Of a stretch of 64,000 bases of DNA, positions 34,818 to 46,900 are shown in pieces (positions within the stretch are counted from its first letter, which is position 1; every line of letters starts with the position of its first letter). A model generated the notes under the pieces. That model was not told the DNA's origin and ran no database searches. It saw nothing but the letters and a program-made list of their open reading frames with translations. Source of the DNA: Amblyomma americanum (taxonomy: Eukaryota > Arthropoda > Arachnida > Ixodida > Ixodidae); assembly GCF_052857255.1 (NCBI RefSeq), contig NC_135497.1:552296113-552360112 (forward strand), given 5' to 3'. The position numbers were made by a program, and so were the translations under genes.

Positions 34818-35524
34818 ACGGAGACTTCTTTTATGCGCACAGAAAGACGACACAAAAAGACAAGGTAGACAGGACGGAGCGCAAACTTTCAACTGTGTTA
34901 TTCCAGAAAAAGTACATGACATTTATACCAAAAAGAATAGATAGTTATCAGAGCCACGTGCCGGCCAGAACCCGGGAAAAGCACACAGAAGGCACCGGTA
35001 CTCAACTCATATGTAATTTATCTAAAAAAGCAAAATCTTTATCATATATTGTCAAAGATGGTGCACTGACACATGAACTACCGCTTTTTCTTATATGGTA
35101 GGCTTCAACCAATTCTCGCGCAAGCGTGTCAGTACTCCTGCACAAGATGCTGGTGCCTTGGAGCGTTGCATCACACAGTTTTTTTGCTTTCTGTTTTATG
35201 TCGTTATCTTTTCCACACTCACTGATGTGCGCCGGCAGGTGCGATCCGGTACCGTCCTTCAAAGACAAACTGTGTTCCCTTAGCCGCTCATTAACACATC
35301 GGCCCGACTGCCCAATGTACACCTTCCCACACTTCAGCGGAATTCTGTACACTACCCCTTTTTCACACTTCACAAACTTATTAACTTGCAATCTAAGTTG
35401 CGGCTACCATCTTGCGAAACTAGACGACACAGTGAAGAAAGTTTCCTTGGGGCCGAGAAAACCACGGATACCTTAAACTTGTTAGCCACGCGCTTGAGGT
35501 TATGAGCCACTTTATGCTGATATG
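34789..35524 (-). repeat. PLE D left-hand (5') pseudo-LTR
   Basis: A direct copy of the element's 3' region lying upstream of the ORF on the minus strand. It encodes an uninterrupted GIY-YIG segment (35391-35002: VVYRIPLKCGKVYIGQSGRC, NERLREHS, ... ELVEAYHIRKS, ending FLDKLHMS). This lacks both the TGA and the 49-bp deletion of the other copy. A 10-bp deletion near 35393 separates it from the linker (YQHKVAHNLKR). Its end contains the ORF's ATG. Confidence 0.8.
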
Positions 35525-37040
35525 TTTTCTGTAGATGTTGTTGACCTGTTTTATTCTGTTCCACAGAGCGAAATGTTGGCTGCTGTCAGGTTGTGCATAG
35601 AAATGAACGGAGCGGTGTCTTTTCAAAACAGCGCTGGTATGTCGGTTGACAACTTCCTTGTACTCCTGGAGTTTTACCTCAGTTCCACCACTGTTTATTT
35701 TAAAGGGTATAATTATGTACAAAGAAATGGGATCTGTATCGGATCGTGCGTGGCCCCGGTGCTTTTTAACATTTTTCTCGCAGGTGTGGACAGATCATTG
35801 GCCGAGGCGCTTGAAAACGGTAGCACGCTAAAGATTTTTAGATATGTAGACGACTTTTTTATTGTTACGAAGAAACAATCACGTTTGACCTATCCACAAG
35901 TCGTCGGGGACATTCTTACTAATTTTAGATGACTATCCAAAGGACAGAAGTTTACTTGTGAATTCGCCAATGACAGCCGTTTGCAATTTTTAGACTTGAA
36001 AATAACCCTTAAGGACGCAGGCTTTTGCTGGAAGTACCAACCGCGTGCACATAAGAAATTGTTGCCTTTTGATTCCAAGCAATCGAAAACTGTTTAACGT
36101 TCTATCTCTTTGATGTGCCTTGAGTCATCTCTAAGAAAGTCCTGTTGTCACATGGCGCAGGAAAGCTTTCACGATCAGGTCGCGAACCTAAAACAGGCAG
36201 GCTTTCCCCAGATAGTAGTGAGTTCAGTTGCTGAAGCTTTTCTCAAGAAGATTAAACAAGAAAGGAGTAGGAACCAGACAATGGTTGCAGTGCAAAAAGA
36301 AAGTGAAACCTGTGGTCATCCCATATCAGCATAAAGTGGCTCATAACCTCAAGCGCGTGGCTAACAAGTTTAAGGTACCCGTGGTTTTCTCGGCCCCAAG
36401 GAAACTTTCTTCACTGTGTCGTCTAGTTTCGCAAGATGGTAGCCGCAACTCAGATTGCAAAATCAAACATGTTAATAAGTTTGTGAAGTGTGAAAAAGGG
36501 GGTAGTGTACAGAATTCCGCTGAAGTGTGGGAAGGTGTACATTGGGCAGTCGGGCCGATGTATTAATGAGCGGCTAAGGGAACATAGTTTGTCTTTGAAG
36601 AACGGTACCGGTTCACACCTGCCGGCGCACATCAGTGAGTGTGGAAAAGATAACGACATAAAACAGAAAGCAAAAAAAACTGTGTGATGCAACGCTCCAA
36701 GGCACCAGGATCATGTGCAGGAGTACTGACACGCTTGCGCGAGAATTGGCTGAAGCCTACCATATAAGAAAAAGCGGTTGTTCATGTGTCAGTGCACCAT
36801 CTGTGACAATATATGATAAAGATTTTGTTTTTTTAGATAAATTACATATGAGGTGAGTCACCGGTGCCTTCTGTGTGGTTTTTCCGGGTTCTGGCCGGCA
36901 CGTGGCTCTGATAACTATCCATTCTTTTTGGTATAAATGTCATGTACTTTTTCTGGAATAAAAGAGTTGAAAGTTTGCGCTCCGTCCTGTCTACCTTGTC
37001 TTTTTGTGTCGTCTTTCTGTGCGCATAAAAGAAGTCTGAG
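35522..37040 (+). pseudogene. PLE F, 5'-truncated inverted copy
   Basis: Begins exactly at RT motif A (MFSVDVVDLFYSVPQSEM) and continues GICIGSCVAPVLFNIFL, RYVDDFFIV, FLDLKITL, IPYQHKVAHNLKR, FSAPRKL and GKVYIGQSGRCINERL. It is broken by TGA at 35930-35932 (CGA in D), TAA near 36097 (AAA in D) and frameshifts near 36293, 36500 and 36675. The 3' untranslated region has GGAATAAAAGAG at about 36954 and the terminal block TTTGCGCTCCGTCC. It ends GAAGTCTGAG at the target duplication, without the ATG tail that D has. Confidence 0.85.
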
Positions 37041-37054
37041 TGTCATCCATTTAA

Positions 37055-38636
37055 CAGATTGTTTTCTTCCGGAGTATTCATGTGTTTGCAGAAAGAATGT
37101 CGCCTTTGTCGTTGGATCCGCGAGGCATCTCCTTGACTAGCCTGGAAAGAATAGAATCTCACGGTGCCAAGACATGACTATAGAAAGGATGGGGAAGTAT
37201 ATAGTCAGCCGAAGAAGTCAAACGCTTCTTTCGTTTTCAAGCTGGCACGAAGCCGGCTGTTTTGATGGAGAGAAAATACTGCAGCAGAGAACTACATCTC
37301 TGCTTTGTGAGGCTCAATTTTCTTAAAGGTGCACTAAATAGGCTTCTGTTCACTTCTTTTTACAACGAGAACTCGGTCTACAGGCTCCAAGCATTCTTAA
37401 AAACTTGGAATTATTGTCCTGCGCAGCAGATTTCCCTATTAAGTCGGATTAAACGACCCGAGTCTAGCCTCTGTTTTAGCTCACCTTAGAGTAGGAGGAG
37501 TCAAGCAAAGAGTGGAGTGCCTTTCAGCCAGTCGCGTGGCAGCTGGTCGCTACCACCGGCGGAGAGATACGTAGTAATAAGCGGAGTGATCCGCGAAAGC
37601 AGAGTCCACGCGCATTATTATTTCTGTGTGGCGAATTTGCGGCTATGTTGTCTGAGACTGAAATATTTATTCTTCGAAAGATAAAAAACAAAATCAAAGC
37701 TATAGCGAAGCCGCCACGCAATTGGCTGAAAGGCATTCCACGAGTTGGCTGGCTCCTCCTACTTTTGAAGGCAGGTTTAAAAAAAAAAAAAGGCAGGAGC
37801 CGGAACGTTGAATCTGATTTAGTAGGAAAATCTGCCGCACAGAACAATAATTCCGAGTTTCTAAAATTCTCGGAACGTGTAGATCGTGTTCCCGCGGTAA
37901 AAAGCCAAGCTCAGAATCCTCTCCACTGCACCTTTAAGAAACGAAAGTAGGGTAAATAAAGACACAACTTGTCTTCCTAATATTTAAGTTTCTGTTGAAG
38001 CAAACAAACTCAAAATTTTCAGGTCCCTAGTACAGCTGATCTTATTTTAGTATGCAAGATATCATTAATGAACCTTCCAGCATACTTATGCTTGCAGAAA
38101 AAATTTAATTTTATTCGCTGAGAAACAATTTTGAAAACCATATTCAAGCTATAGCAACTTTTTCCACTTTCTCATCCCATCAAGGGCTTTGTTCTGAAGA
38201 AGAAAATGTAACCACTTTTATCGTTCTTTAAAAACAACTTTTATAGGGCCTGTTGCCCAATATATTCACTTGTTGTTTCTCCTCTTTATACGCAACTGAT
38301 GTGGATGGGAATATGCAGCGAGCTCGTAGTAAAATATCAAGGTTAAATCTTGCTGAAACGCATATTCTTTTCCGAAGAAAGTTTCTTGAATACACACTGT
38401 GTACATTGAGTAATTGTGCTTTCAACTTTGATCGCACAATCACGATCCTAAAGTCTTGCATGGGTTTCAGCGTGTTTTACTTCAAACTGCGCTATGAACC
38501 CTCGTGCGGCAGATGCCGCCATCATCCTTTCCTTCTTGGTCCCTTTATAAGCCATAAAATTTATCCTTGTTATGCGAGTGCTCTCTATATGATTCATGCC
38601 CTTAGCGAAAAAAGGTTGTGCTAAAAATGCATTTCG
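37055..38636. other. no gene recognised
   Basis: AT-rich with small ORFs (123 codons at most, 38253-38624) and no domain. The left edge is the composite PLE target site and the right edge is the SINE target site. Confidence 0.4.
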
Positions 38637-38649
38637 AACACATTTATTA

Positions 38650-38948
38650 GCCCGCCGCGGTGGCTCAGTGGTTAGGGCGCTCGACTACTGATCCGGAGTT
38701 CCCGGGTTCGAACCCGACCGCGGCGGCTGCGTTTTTATGGAGGAAAAACGCTAAGGCGCCCGTGTGCTGTGCGATGTCAGTGCAGGTTAAAGATCCCCAG
38801 GTGGTCGAAATTATTCCGGAGCCCTCCAATACGGCACCTAATCTTCCTTTCTTTCACACCCTCCCACTCACTCACTCCCTCCTCCAAAGATATATGAGAC
38901 AGATACTGCTCCATTTCCTTTCCCCCAAAACAAATTATTATTATTATT
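38650..38948 (+). mobile_element. Ruka-like SINE, full length
   Basis: A model copy. Head with box A GTGGCTCAGTGG and box B GGTTCGAACCC, centre TGCGATGTCAGTGCAGGTTA and CCCCAGGTGGTCGAAATTAT, 3' part GAGACAGATACTGCTCC and an (ATT)n tail. It is flanked by a 13-bp perfect target duplication AACACATTTATTA (38637-38649 and 38949-38961). Non-coding; target-primed insertion by a partner LINE is the usual mechanism. Confidence 0.92.
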
Positions 38949-38961
38949 AACACATTTATTA

Positions 38962-41900
38962 ATTTCATATTAATTTTGCATTTTTTGGCCCCATTCTTAA
39001 ATTGCATTACGAATGCTTTCTAATTATGCTAGGAGTAATGCTTTCAACATTCTTAGAATTGCATCAGAAATACATTCTTTGTCCGCTTAATATAATGCCA
39101 GTTGGCGCTGACGAAAAAACGACGTTGAAGCTGCTCGCGCGCGGATTGAAGGACGTTGAAGTTCGCCGTTTTCTCCCACCGAAGAACGTGCTGCCGAGCC
39201 CTCTCTTGCTGGGTCTCTGTCTTGTCACCAACACCGTGAAAATATTTATTATACAATAAAATATACTGAAAATATGCAGTAAATACATAAAATATATTAA
39301 AACTATACTGAAACACTTTACTTTACATTAAAATTACAATAAAAATATACAATTAATACATTAAAATATATTAACTTCGGCTCGGCATAGAATACTAATC
39401 AATGTTTCCAGCATCAGAAGTTATGACTGAACTGGCTATAAGCTTCAGGAGGCATTTGTTAGGTTGGGGCAACCTAAAAGAATGAAAAATAATAAGCCCC
39501 TACCTGCACCACTGACGTAAAACATGCTTATTCTAATCTGAAAATAAATGAAAAGGCCAGAAGGCAATGATATCATTTTGGAAACTGTAGGTGGGGAGAT
39601 GAAAAAAAAATTAGGGGGGGGGGGTAAAAACTACATAGCGACCCACAGCCGGGGAGCGGGCCCATGGAGACCCCCGATCTCCCTTGGGACGTAGTGGAAG
39701 GGGTTGGATGAACGGGTTATGGGAATTGGGATGGCAATGGGGACTGCGAGTTTTTGCTATGATCATTCATAAACCTCGACTTCATTGCTGGGCTGCCTGG
39801 CCAGGGCAGGGAGGGCGTCAAGATTGCCCAATGGTGCGGCCCTGATCGCGGGATGCCCGACCACCCACAAACGCAACGAGCTCCGACCGCCGGTGACCGG
39901 GAATTTAACCTCGGGCTCCTCCACGACTTTCGGGGTGTGTTTCGAATCTGCCAGCTACTTGCCGTCGAGTTCTTTTTTGCGGTTTTTCAGACACCGGAAG
40001 TGTGTGATCCGGCCAGTAGAGGCTAGTAGCCGAAACTACACCGGTCCGTATCCAGTGGCGGAGGGGGGGGGGGGGGCAACTAGCAGGCTGCACAGTCGGA
40101 TGCCTCGCTCCCCTCCCCCCCAAACATCAGGAGATAGACAATCCAGGGGAAAACGCGTTGTCATCATGAAGTCTATGACAGTCATGAATGAAGTAAAACT
40201 CAGGAGAGGCCCTTTCCATACAACAACATGGAAGAAAAGTGTAGAGGAAGTCACGTGGTTTTTTCTCGCTCGGGCGGCCATCTTGTCCGGGCAGCTTAGC
40301 AACGGCGTCGTAGTTGCTGTTTACAAACCGGGCGGCAGCAGCTGGCCGCGCCGTACCATTTGAGGAGCGGCGTAAGCGTACTTTCTGCTCGAGTTTAAGT
40401 TTTGGTGGTGCTCACAGGCTGACGTTGACGGCGTTCAACCACATCTTAGCGCAAAATTCTTGTTGCGTGCCCGGATTTGAACGCTTTCGGCGACAACCAT
40501 TCAACGGCAACGTCTACTGCAGCGCTGCTCGGAGCCGTCGGGAGACCGCTGCTGTTCACTAAAATGAGCATTCGCACTGTTCGTTCACCAGTGATTCGAA
40601 ACGGCGTGCACTACAGAGCGGTCGTCGGCGTATTGTGCGAACGTTTCGTGTCTTGTGCGTGCCGTGTGCTATTCGCGTCCCCGTTTCGATCAGCAGAGAA
40701 ACCTCGTTGCTAGTTATGCGTGTACTTGCAATGATCCAGCGGTTGCAACTGTTGTTGGTTATAATACAACTGGTACTTTTGTTTTTCGACGATTCCGCTT
40801 GTGTGAGCGGCGGGGTTCATGACACGGGCGGAGAGCGATATTGTAAAGGAAGCAGCTGCTCTCGCTTTGTTTTTAGTGTATAGAAACTTTGTTGCATGCC
40901 TTTTTGAAGTATCGTGCGAGCTGTTTGCCTTTGGGACGTGCCGGGCTCATGTGTATTCGTTCATATCGAGATCAAGCCTGTATGTTTGGTCGCGCGCTGT
41001 TTTTAGATCCGTTTCCAGTAGTAAGTTCAGCAATTGCTTTGTTGAGGTCATGGGCAAGAAGTGTGAAAAAGGCGAAGCGTTTTCGCACTTCATGACAACA
41101 AAAATATTTCAACTCGTTTCGTTTGCCACCCTCCGCCTATTAATAGTATGAACGCTATTGCTCCGAGCTTTCACTGTGTAATGAAGCTCGAACTGAATTT
41201 GGACGCCTTTTGTCACGTGTGTTTATTTTTCCAATGTCCTATGATAGTGTCATTTGTAGTAAAAAGTATTCAGTGAAATGAGAATGCACATGTGCATTCA
41301 ATTTCAATGATGCCTGTGGTTATGCTGAAGAAAAATAATTTGATATGTTCAATACATTAACTTTTATTTTCTACACGGTGGATCGCAAGTAAAGTGTACT
41401 ACTCTGCAGTGGCATTACAAGCTAGTATTTCAACAACCAGAGAAACTTTATGTGTACAGCTGCAGCTGTGCACGTTAAACATGAAACATAGCATTTAAAT
41501 AATGCACAACACTGTGAAACCTATACTGAAGCCACTGGGTACTCCTAAACTTCTAGAAGCAGTCAGAAAAAGTACGGTCATGTATATTAATTATCATGCG
41601 CTAAACTAGATCTGTGGATGTAAAGCCTGCCACGTGGCAATGCTAGAAGAGTGGATTATGGATCATTCTTAAAGGGGGAGAAGGGGCTGTCTCATTTGAA
41701 ACATGTATTTCTTGGAATTTATTTTTTGTTGAGAAATAGGAGCTTGGCACGGTTTTCCTAAGCAAAATTTCAGGCTTCGGGATGGGATGACATCCCCCCT
41801 CCCCCTAAATCCTCCCCTGCCATGCTACTATAGGCACTGTCGGCGTTCTCTGTTTCTATCACCTCTATGAGTGGCTCTTGAAGTTGTGAATCAAACGTAA

Positions 41901-43996
41901 TTGTTGGCACGGTCATCATTATGAATATGTTATGAAGCTAAGTTTTGCATTCAGGGTCAAGAAATCAGACTTATTAATATATTTGGCCATCCTCGCTGCT
42001 GTATGAGAAAGCATTCCTGGCATGGTCAGCCACAAGAAAACTTGTTATGAAGACAAATACAGTATTCAAGATGAAAAAACAAAATACTTCAGGATTCTTT
42101 TTGTCCCCACTGCTGCAGCAGAAGACATTGTTGACACAGCCAGCTGCCCAAACATATGCAATATAGAGACTGCAATATTCATCGACAAGAGCAGCGTTAA
42201 AAGGAAGGTTGAACACTAAGCTGCGGTGTCACCATGTATGGAATCATTGTTCACGACGTAGCCAAAAGCAGGCATGTGCACACTTATTCAGCGTAAATTT
42301 GAGAGGGTTGTGCTATCCACCAGAGAGCGTGATTGAAGTGTGGCCAGTATATGGACCACTTTTATGCGAGCATAGAATGCAAACAAGCCGACATCAAAAA
42401 ACCTTGCTCAGTGATCTCCGGCATGGAGCTCTAAATTAATTCCAGCAAAGAAATATTTGTTTACAACCTCATGAGCACGTTTGATAGCTGTCCAATCGAA
42501 AAACATGATTCTCTCATGTACAACGTGTTGTTGAGGGCCATTTAAATATATAAGCCTCCTGTCAGCAAGCTGGACAAGGAAAGCTTCCTGGGTAGCCATG
42601 TACTGAAACTTTTCAGGAAGCTTAAATTTAAAGGCAGTACTTTACATTGCATTAAAGTGGAATAGTTCTTTCAAAATTATCATGAAATACACAGCGCGAT
42701 CCAAGGCACGACACAGGCGAAAGCGGCAAAAGACACTGCGTACTATGGTGGGCCACCGCATTACGTGAAAGTTCATTCCCGCGCTTATCGCAGTTGCGAC
42801 AAGTGCGTTCGCCGAATGCTATTTGATTATGACCATGCAAGCAAGACTGTTTCGTTCGAACGAGAGAGCGGGGACGGCGCGGAGACGACGCAGCAAAGAG
42901 CAATAACTGGAAGGAGCTGGATGTCCCGCACAAACATTTCCGACGTCTCCCGTACATGAACAACGGCCAGAAAACAAGCGCCACTCGCACTGTAGTCTCT
43001 TTAGGCCAGCTCATTCACGTGGTTTGAAATGCGCGCCCACAGAAACGTAAACAAGAGCGCGGATAAAAATAAACAAAAGCTCGCCCGGACAATATGGCGC
43101 CGAGCTCGTTTCCGGCTTCAAAAAATGTCACGTGATGGCCTCTCCTTAAACTTTCCTTCCTCCATGATGATGATGGAAGGTCACGTGAGGGGTTCGGAAC
43201 GGGAATGATGTCGCCGCCACACAAGCAAATGCCGACGGAAAGTGACGTCAGCAAACAGAAACTGCTCCGGCAGGCGTGGTGCTTGGTTTGGCTTACATAT
43301 ACCCCCGAGAGGAGACAGATTATCTTGGCCGGTGAGATGCTTTTTGCGCAATGACTATGGGCCTCCACATTGTCGCACAAGCTTCGGAGCTGTCGCGTTC
43401 GAATCTGCGGTCTATCTAGGACCGAATTTGTAGTCGCAACTTTCGTCAGCCATAGGTCAAGAGTCGAACTGTTAAACAAGAAATACATGGCCGGTATGGG
43501 AGCCGGTAGGTTTCCATTCGGGGTCTTTTTCGCTGGCATGTTCGGGCTAGGAGGTGCGCATGGCGCCGTTGCCGGTATAATGCTATCACGCTGTCCAAAC
43601 GTAATTTAAATAAATGGTGATTGCCTTCCTTCTTGAAGTTACCATAAACGAATGGACGACAAAAAAGAGAGCATTTTCACTTTTCCTGGAAACGTGATTT
43701 CGAGCACTAAGTTGTTCCACGCTCAGCTTGAAGTGTGCCGCAAATATGCTGACGCGGACTACCCATTTCAGAGAACTGAAGTATACTTTGGACGAATTAA
43801 TTTCGTATTTACGAAAGAACACTCTAAATGCATTGTCAAATCTGAATCCGATGTGTAGACCACAGTGTGTCGCGCAGTCCAGGCAAGAAATTTTCTGGCT
43901 TTATGGTGCAATAAATATGCTTGATGTTGCACCTCAGTACTTTTAATGCGTTTCGGGCCATGTAAAAAAATGAAATTTTTCAGCCTTGAATGCCTA
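38962..43996. other. no gene recognised; CpG-rich island and weak inverted repeat
   Basis: A GC- and CpG-rich zone spans about 39780-40730, with a 17-base-scale G run near 40062. It could be a promoter region, but no exon is convincing. AGGAGAGGCC, TCACGTG and a CCAT.TTGTCCGGGC motif at 40202-40300 recur inverted at about 43070-43145, suggesting a repeat pair. Small ORFs such as 43652-43858 (68 codons) have no recognisable domain. Confidence 0.35.
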
Positions 43997-44242
43997 TCTG
44001 CCTTTTAGATTAATCCCTTTGCGCTCTAGCAGTACTGTAGTCGGACCCCGAAACCATTTAAGCGTTGATGTTGGGGTACACGTGGACATGGCGGCGTTCT
44101 ACATGGTGAGGCGCTTGCGTCTGCCTTTTAGATTAATCCCTTTGCGCTCTTGCAGTACTGTAGTCGGACCCCGAAACCATTTAAGCGTTGATATTGGGGT
44201 GCACGTGGACATGGCGGCGTTCAACATGGTGAGGCGCTTGCT
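43997..44242 (+). repeat. tandem duplication, 123-bp unit x2
   Basis: 43997-44119 and 44120-44242 are nearly identical (a handful of substitutions). The unit length is divisible by three, so one frame stays open across both (43986-44576, 196 codons). Each unit encodes LPFRLIPLRS...GPRNHLS and VHVDMAAF. I see no known domain and do not claim it is coding. Confidence 0.75.
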
Positions 44243-45206
44243 GTACACAATAAAGAGTTCTCTTGAGCGCCGAGTTTGTTCGCCGATTAGCTCGGGACGA
44301 GACGGCTGTATATGTTCTATTGGCTGGATTAAGAGCGTCTGCTGCATTTGCTTCTGTGCCGAACGCACAACCACGGTACATGGAAGTAGCACGTGTTTCC
44401 GTAACAAAAACATTAGATATCACTGCGGCGACCCGCACAGGGAGAATGTGACAGAAGTCTACACTTGTCGCCTCTCTTCGCTTCACAATGTGACGTCTAA
44501 GCGCTTTTTCTCGTACGTTTCTGCTTTTCAGCATTTTTTTCAATTGCTTATTTTTTTCTTGCTTTTACATAAGTGAACACTTTCGAACCTCGTTTAATCT
44601 TTCAATGCGAAAGCTTTTAATAGCTGATACTCGTGTTGTCCATCCGTCCGTCCGTCCGTCTGTGACACTCTTAAACTGGATAAGAAAAAAAAATTGCACA
44701 ATGGGATTGGAACCACCGCCCTGCCGTTTCGCAGCTGAAGTGCTAACGACTACGGTACTTCCTGCAAACGCATATGCAGTTATCCTTGTCTAGGACGCTG
44801 GATAGTTTTTGCAGAAAGGTGTCGAATCAGACGGATGTCCCCCAAATGCCCTCCTGTGTCTCTAGCATTTAAGATTCACAAACAATTGTGTACTTAATTA
44901 ACGTTTGACCACACATCAGTGACAAAAGCAGACACATCGCGCTATAGGTTTTCGCGTCCCCGCACTTTAGGTCAACAAAGTGGCCCCTGAATTTTGAAGC
45001 GAAAAGCTTCACTACGATAGAAAACACCGCGCTTCCCTCGAGCCGGCGCATTTCGGAGCACGAGTGACGTCACGCACGGCGCAGGTGGCCGCCGCCGACT
45101 CTCTCTCTCTTTCACACTCCCTAGTCACAACTGCGCATGTGCCACTATTTGCACCAAACCACAGGTGTTCCCCCGCTGGCAGCGCCGCGCCTTTCCTCAA
45201 AATCCA
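44243..45206. other. no gene recognised; simple repeat and tRNA-like relic
   Basis: (CCGT)n lies at about 44641-44660 after GCGAAAGCTTTTAATAG, a motif also echoed at 14260-14300. On the minus strand about 44765-44700 has TAGTCGTTAGCAC and GTGGTTCCAATCCC, reminiscent of tRNA boxes A and B. Confidence 0.35.
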
Positions 45207-45480
45207 ACTTTGAAATTATTCCGGAGCCCTCCACTAGTGCAACTATTTCTTCTTTCACTTTCTCCTTTATCCCTTCCCTTATGGCGCGGTTCAGGTGTCC
45301 AATAATATATGAGACAGATACTGCGCCATTTCCTTTCCCAAAAAACCTGTTTATATTATTATATTATTTTCAGTTTTCTCTTTCTCCTTTCCCTCCCTCC
45401 TTCATCCCTTGCGCGGTTCGGCTGTCCGCCAAGATATGTGAGACGGTTACTGTGCAATTTACTATCCTCAAAAACCAAAC
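45207..45480 (+). mobile_element. two Ruka-like SINE 3' fragments
   Basis: 45207-45370 contains AAATTATTCCGGAGCCCTCC, CTTTATCCCTTCCCTTATGG, GAGACAGATACTGCGCC and an (ATT)n-like tail. 45385-45480 is a more diverged 3' part (CTTCATCCCTTGCGCGGTTC, GTGAGACGGTTACTG). Both lack the tRNA head. Confidence 0.75.
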
Positions 45481-45489
45481 AAAACAAGT

Positions 45490-46737
45490 GAGCCGACGGC
45501 GTTGATAGAGTTCATTGACATTGACAACTTTGCAAAGGCCTTTCATTTTCACGAAAGGAAAGGCGCACAACCGGCTCCGTGGGTCAGTGGAGACCTCAAT
45601 CTCGCGTTCGATTTGTATATCCTGGATTAGCTGAGCTAATCCACATTATTTTTTTAATATTATTTTTTCGTTTTACACTCTTTGAACGTCCGAGGTTGTT
45701 TTGACGTCCTCCCATTACATCCCCGTCCGTGGCTTTTATTCACCTCTAATAGCTCTAAACAAAAACTTTTTGTTTAGTTATCCTTCATTAATCACATTTT
45801 AATCTAATTCAAACCTTCATCCGGCTTGGTTGGATACTTTCCCGCAATTTCGAACACCACGACTGCTTTCACGTACACCCACTATACCGACGTCCGGGAA
45901 TATTTCGACATCTAATCGACTTGTTCGCCTCTAAATAAAGAACCAATTACTCCACGTCAACCAAATTTGGCGCGAATCGATATTTTATCATCCTCTATCA
46001 CATACAATCATTTTTTTGCTCCCAACTCCTCCTCGAATGACGCAATTCCTGCCGACAAGTTTGCGTCTACATTCTACAGACGCGAAACCGCGAACAGTGC
46101 CAAGTAATCCTTTCGCATGAAAACGCTAGACTGGGAAGTCGTATAATTTTATTTGTGCAAGTGTACCTTGGCCTGTGTCGTGAGAGGAGGATTGAAAGGG
46201 ACTATCCATGATGCAGAGCAACTCACTATGCATCATGCTTGCGTCCCTTGACGTGCAAAGCTTCCCATTCGCGTCCTGCACTCCACGCGCAAGCAATGCT
46301 ATCCCACTTCCGCCCGCTGAAACCGCGTTTTAACGCGGAATGTGATTCCTCGAGTTCGTGTTCAGGCCGTGCTTTCGCAGTAGGTTAAGCACACTGTTAT
46401 GACTGGGCCTGCAGAAGACCATGAGACGTCATTCACCGGCGGAGCCGTTCGCTGGATATGGAACAATGCAAGCTGCAGTCCCAACCTACGACGTCCAAAG
46501 GGGTTACATGCAACGTGCATCAGTTGGAACCTCCCGTAAGTGCGCAGCGCTTAAGCAGACTTGCTGAACGCGCGCAAGGGAGACGACATTTTTAACGCGA
46601 CAGCGTTAAAGAGCTCGTGTTGCAGAAAAGCCAGTGTCGTCGGCGTGGGGGTCCTTGGCCGTGAGCGAAAAATTGCGCATCTCAGTGGACACCCAAAGCG
46701 CGCTGTAAGAGAAGAGATTTTAACGCGACAGGGATAA
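45490..46737. other. no gene recognised; dispersed repeat pieces
   Basis: TTTTAACGCGACAG occurs at about 46591 and 46718, evidently part of a dispersed repeat. GCGCATCTCAGTGGACACCC near 46674 resembles the flank of Ruka-type copies (compare 63916). No coding region. Confidence 0.35.
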
Positions 46738-46845
46738 AGATTGATTGATTGATTGACATATGGATGGATAGATTGATTAATTGATCTTGAATCGATTTGA
46801 TTGATTGGTTTGATTGGTTGATTGGTTGATCGGTCGATCGATTTT
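46738..46845. repeat. (GATT)n-type simple repeat
   Basis: About 108 bp of imperfect GATT/GGTT/GATC units with interruptions. Confidence 0.85.
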
Positions 46846-46900
46846 TCCTTCCCTTACGGCCGATCCGGGTGTCCAGAGGGAAATGTGATACAGGCCGCGC

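Larger units (their letters stand above)
32205..37054. mobile_element. composite PLE insertion D+F with 14-bp target duplication
   Basis: TGTCATCCATTTAA occurs at 32205-32218 and 37041-37054 and brackets 4822 bp. Inside are three parts. PLE D is a near-full ORF on the minus strand with direct pseudo-LTRs at 32219-32913 and about 34789-35524. PLE F is a 5'-truncated copy of the same family on the plus strand, 35522-37040. The D and F halves meet head to head at ATG (35522-35524), a 3-bp overlap of the two sequences. Both outer ends are the family's 3' terminus facing outward. A single duplication around both implies one insertion event. Confidence 0.85.

Noticed and set aside
39785..40363. 192-codon plus-strand ORF
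   Set aside because: It lies in a GC-rich zone with low stop density and crosses a long G run. Overlapping ORFs on both strands are equally long.
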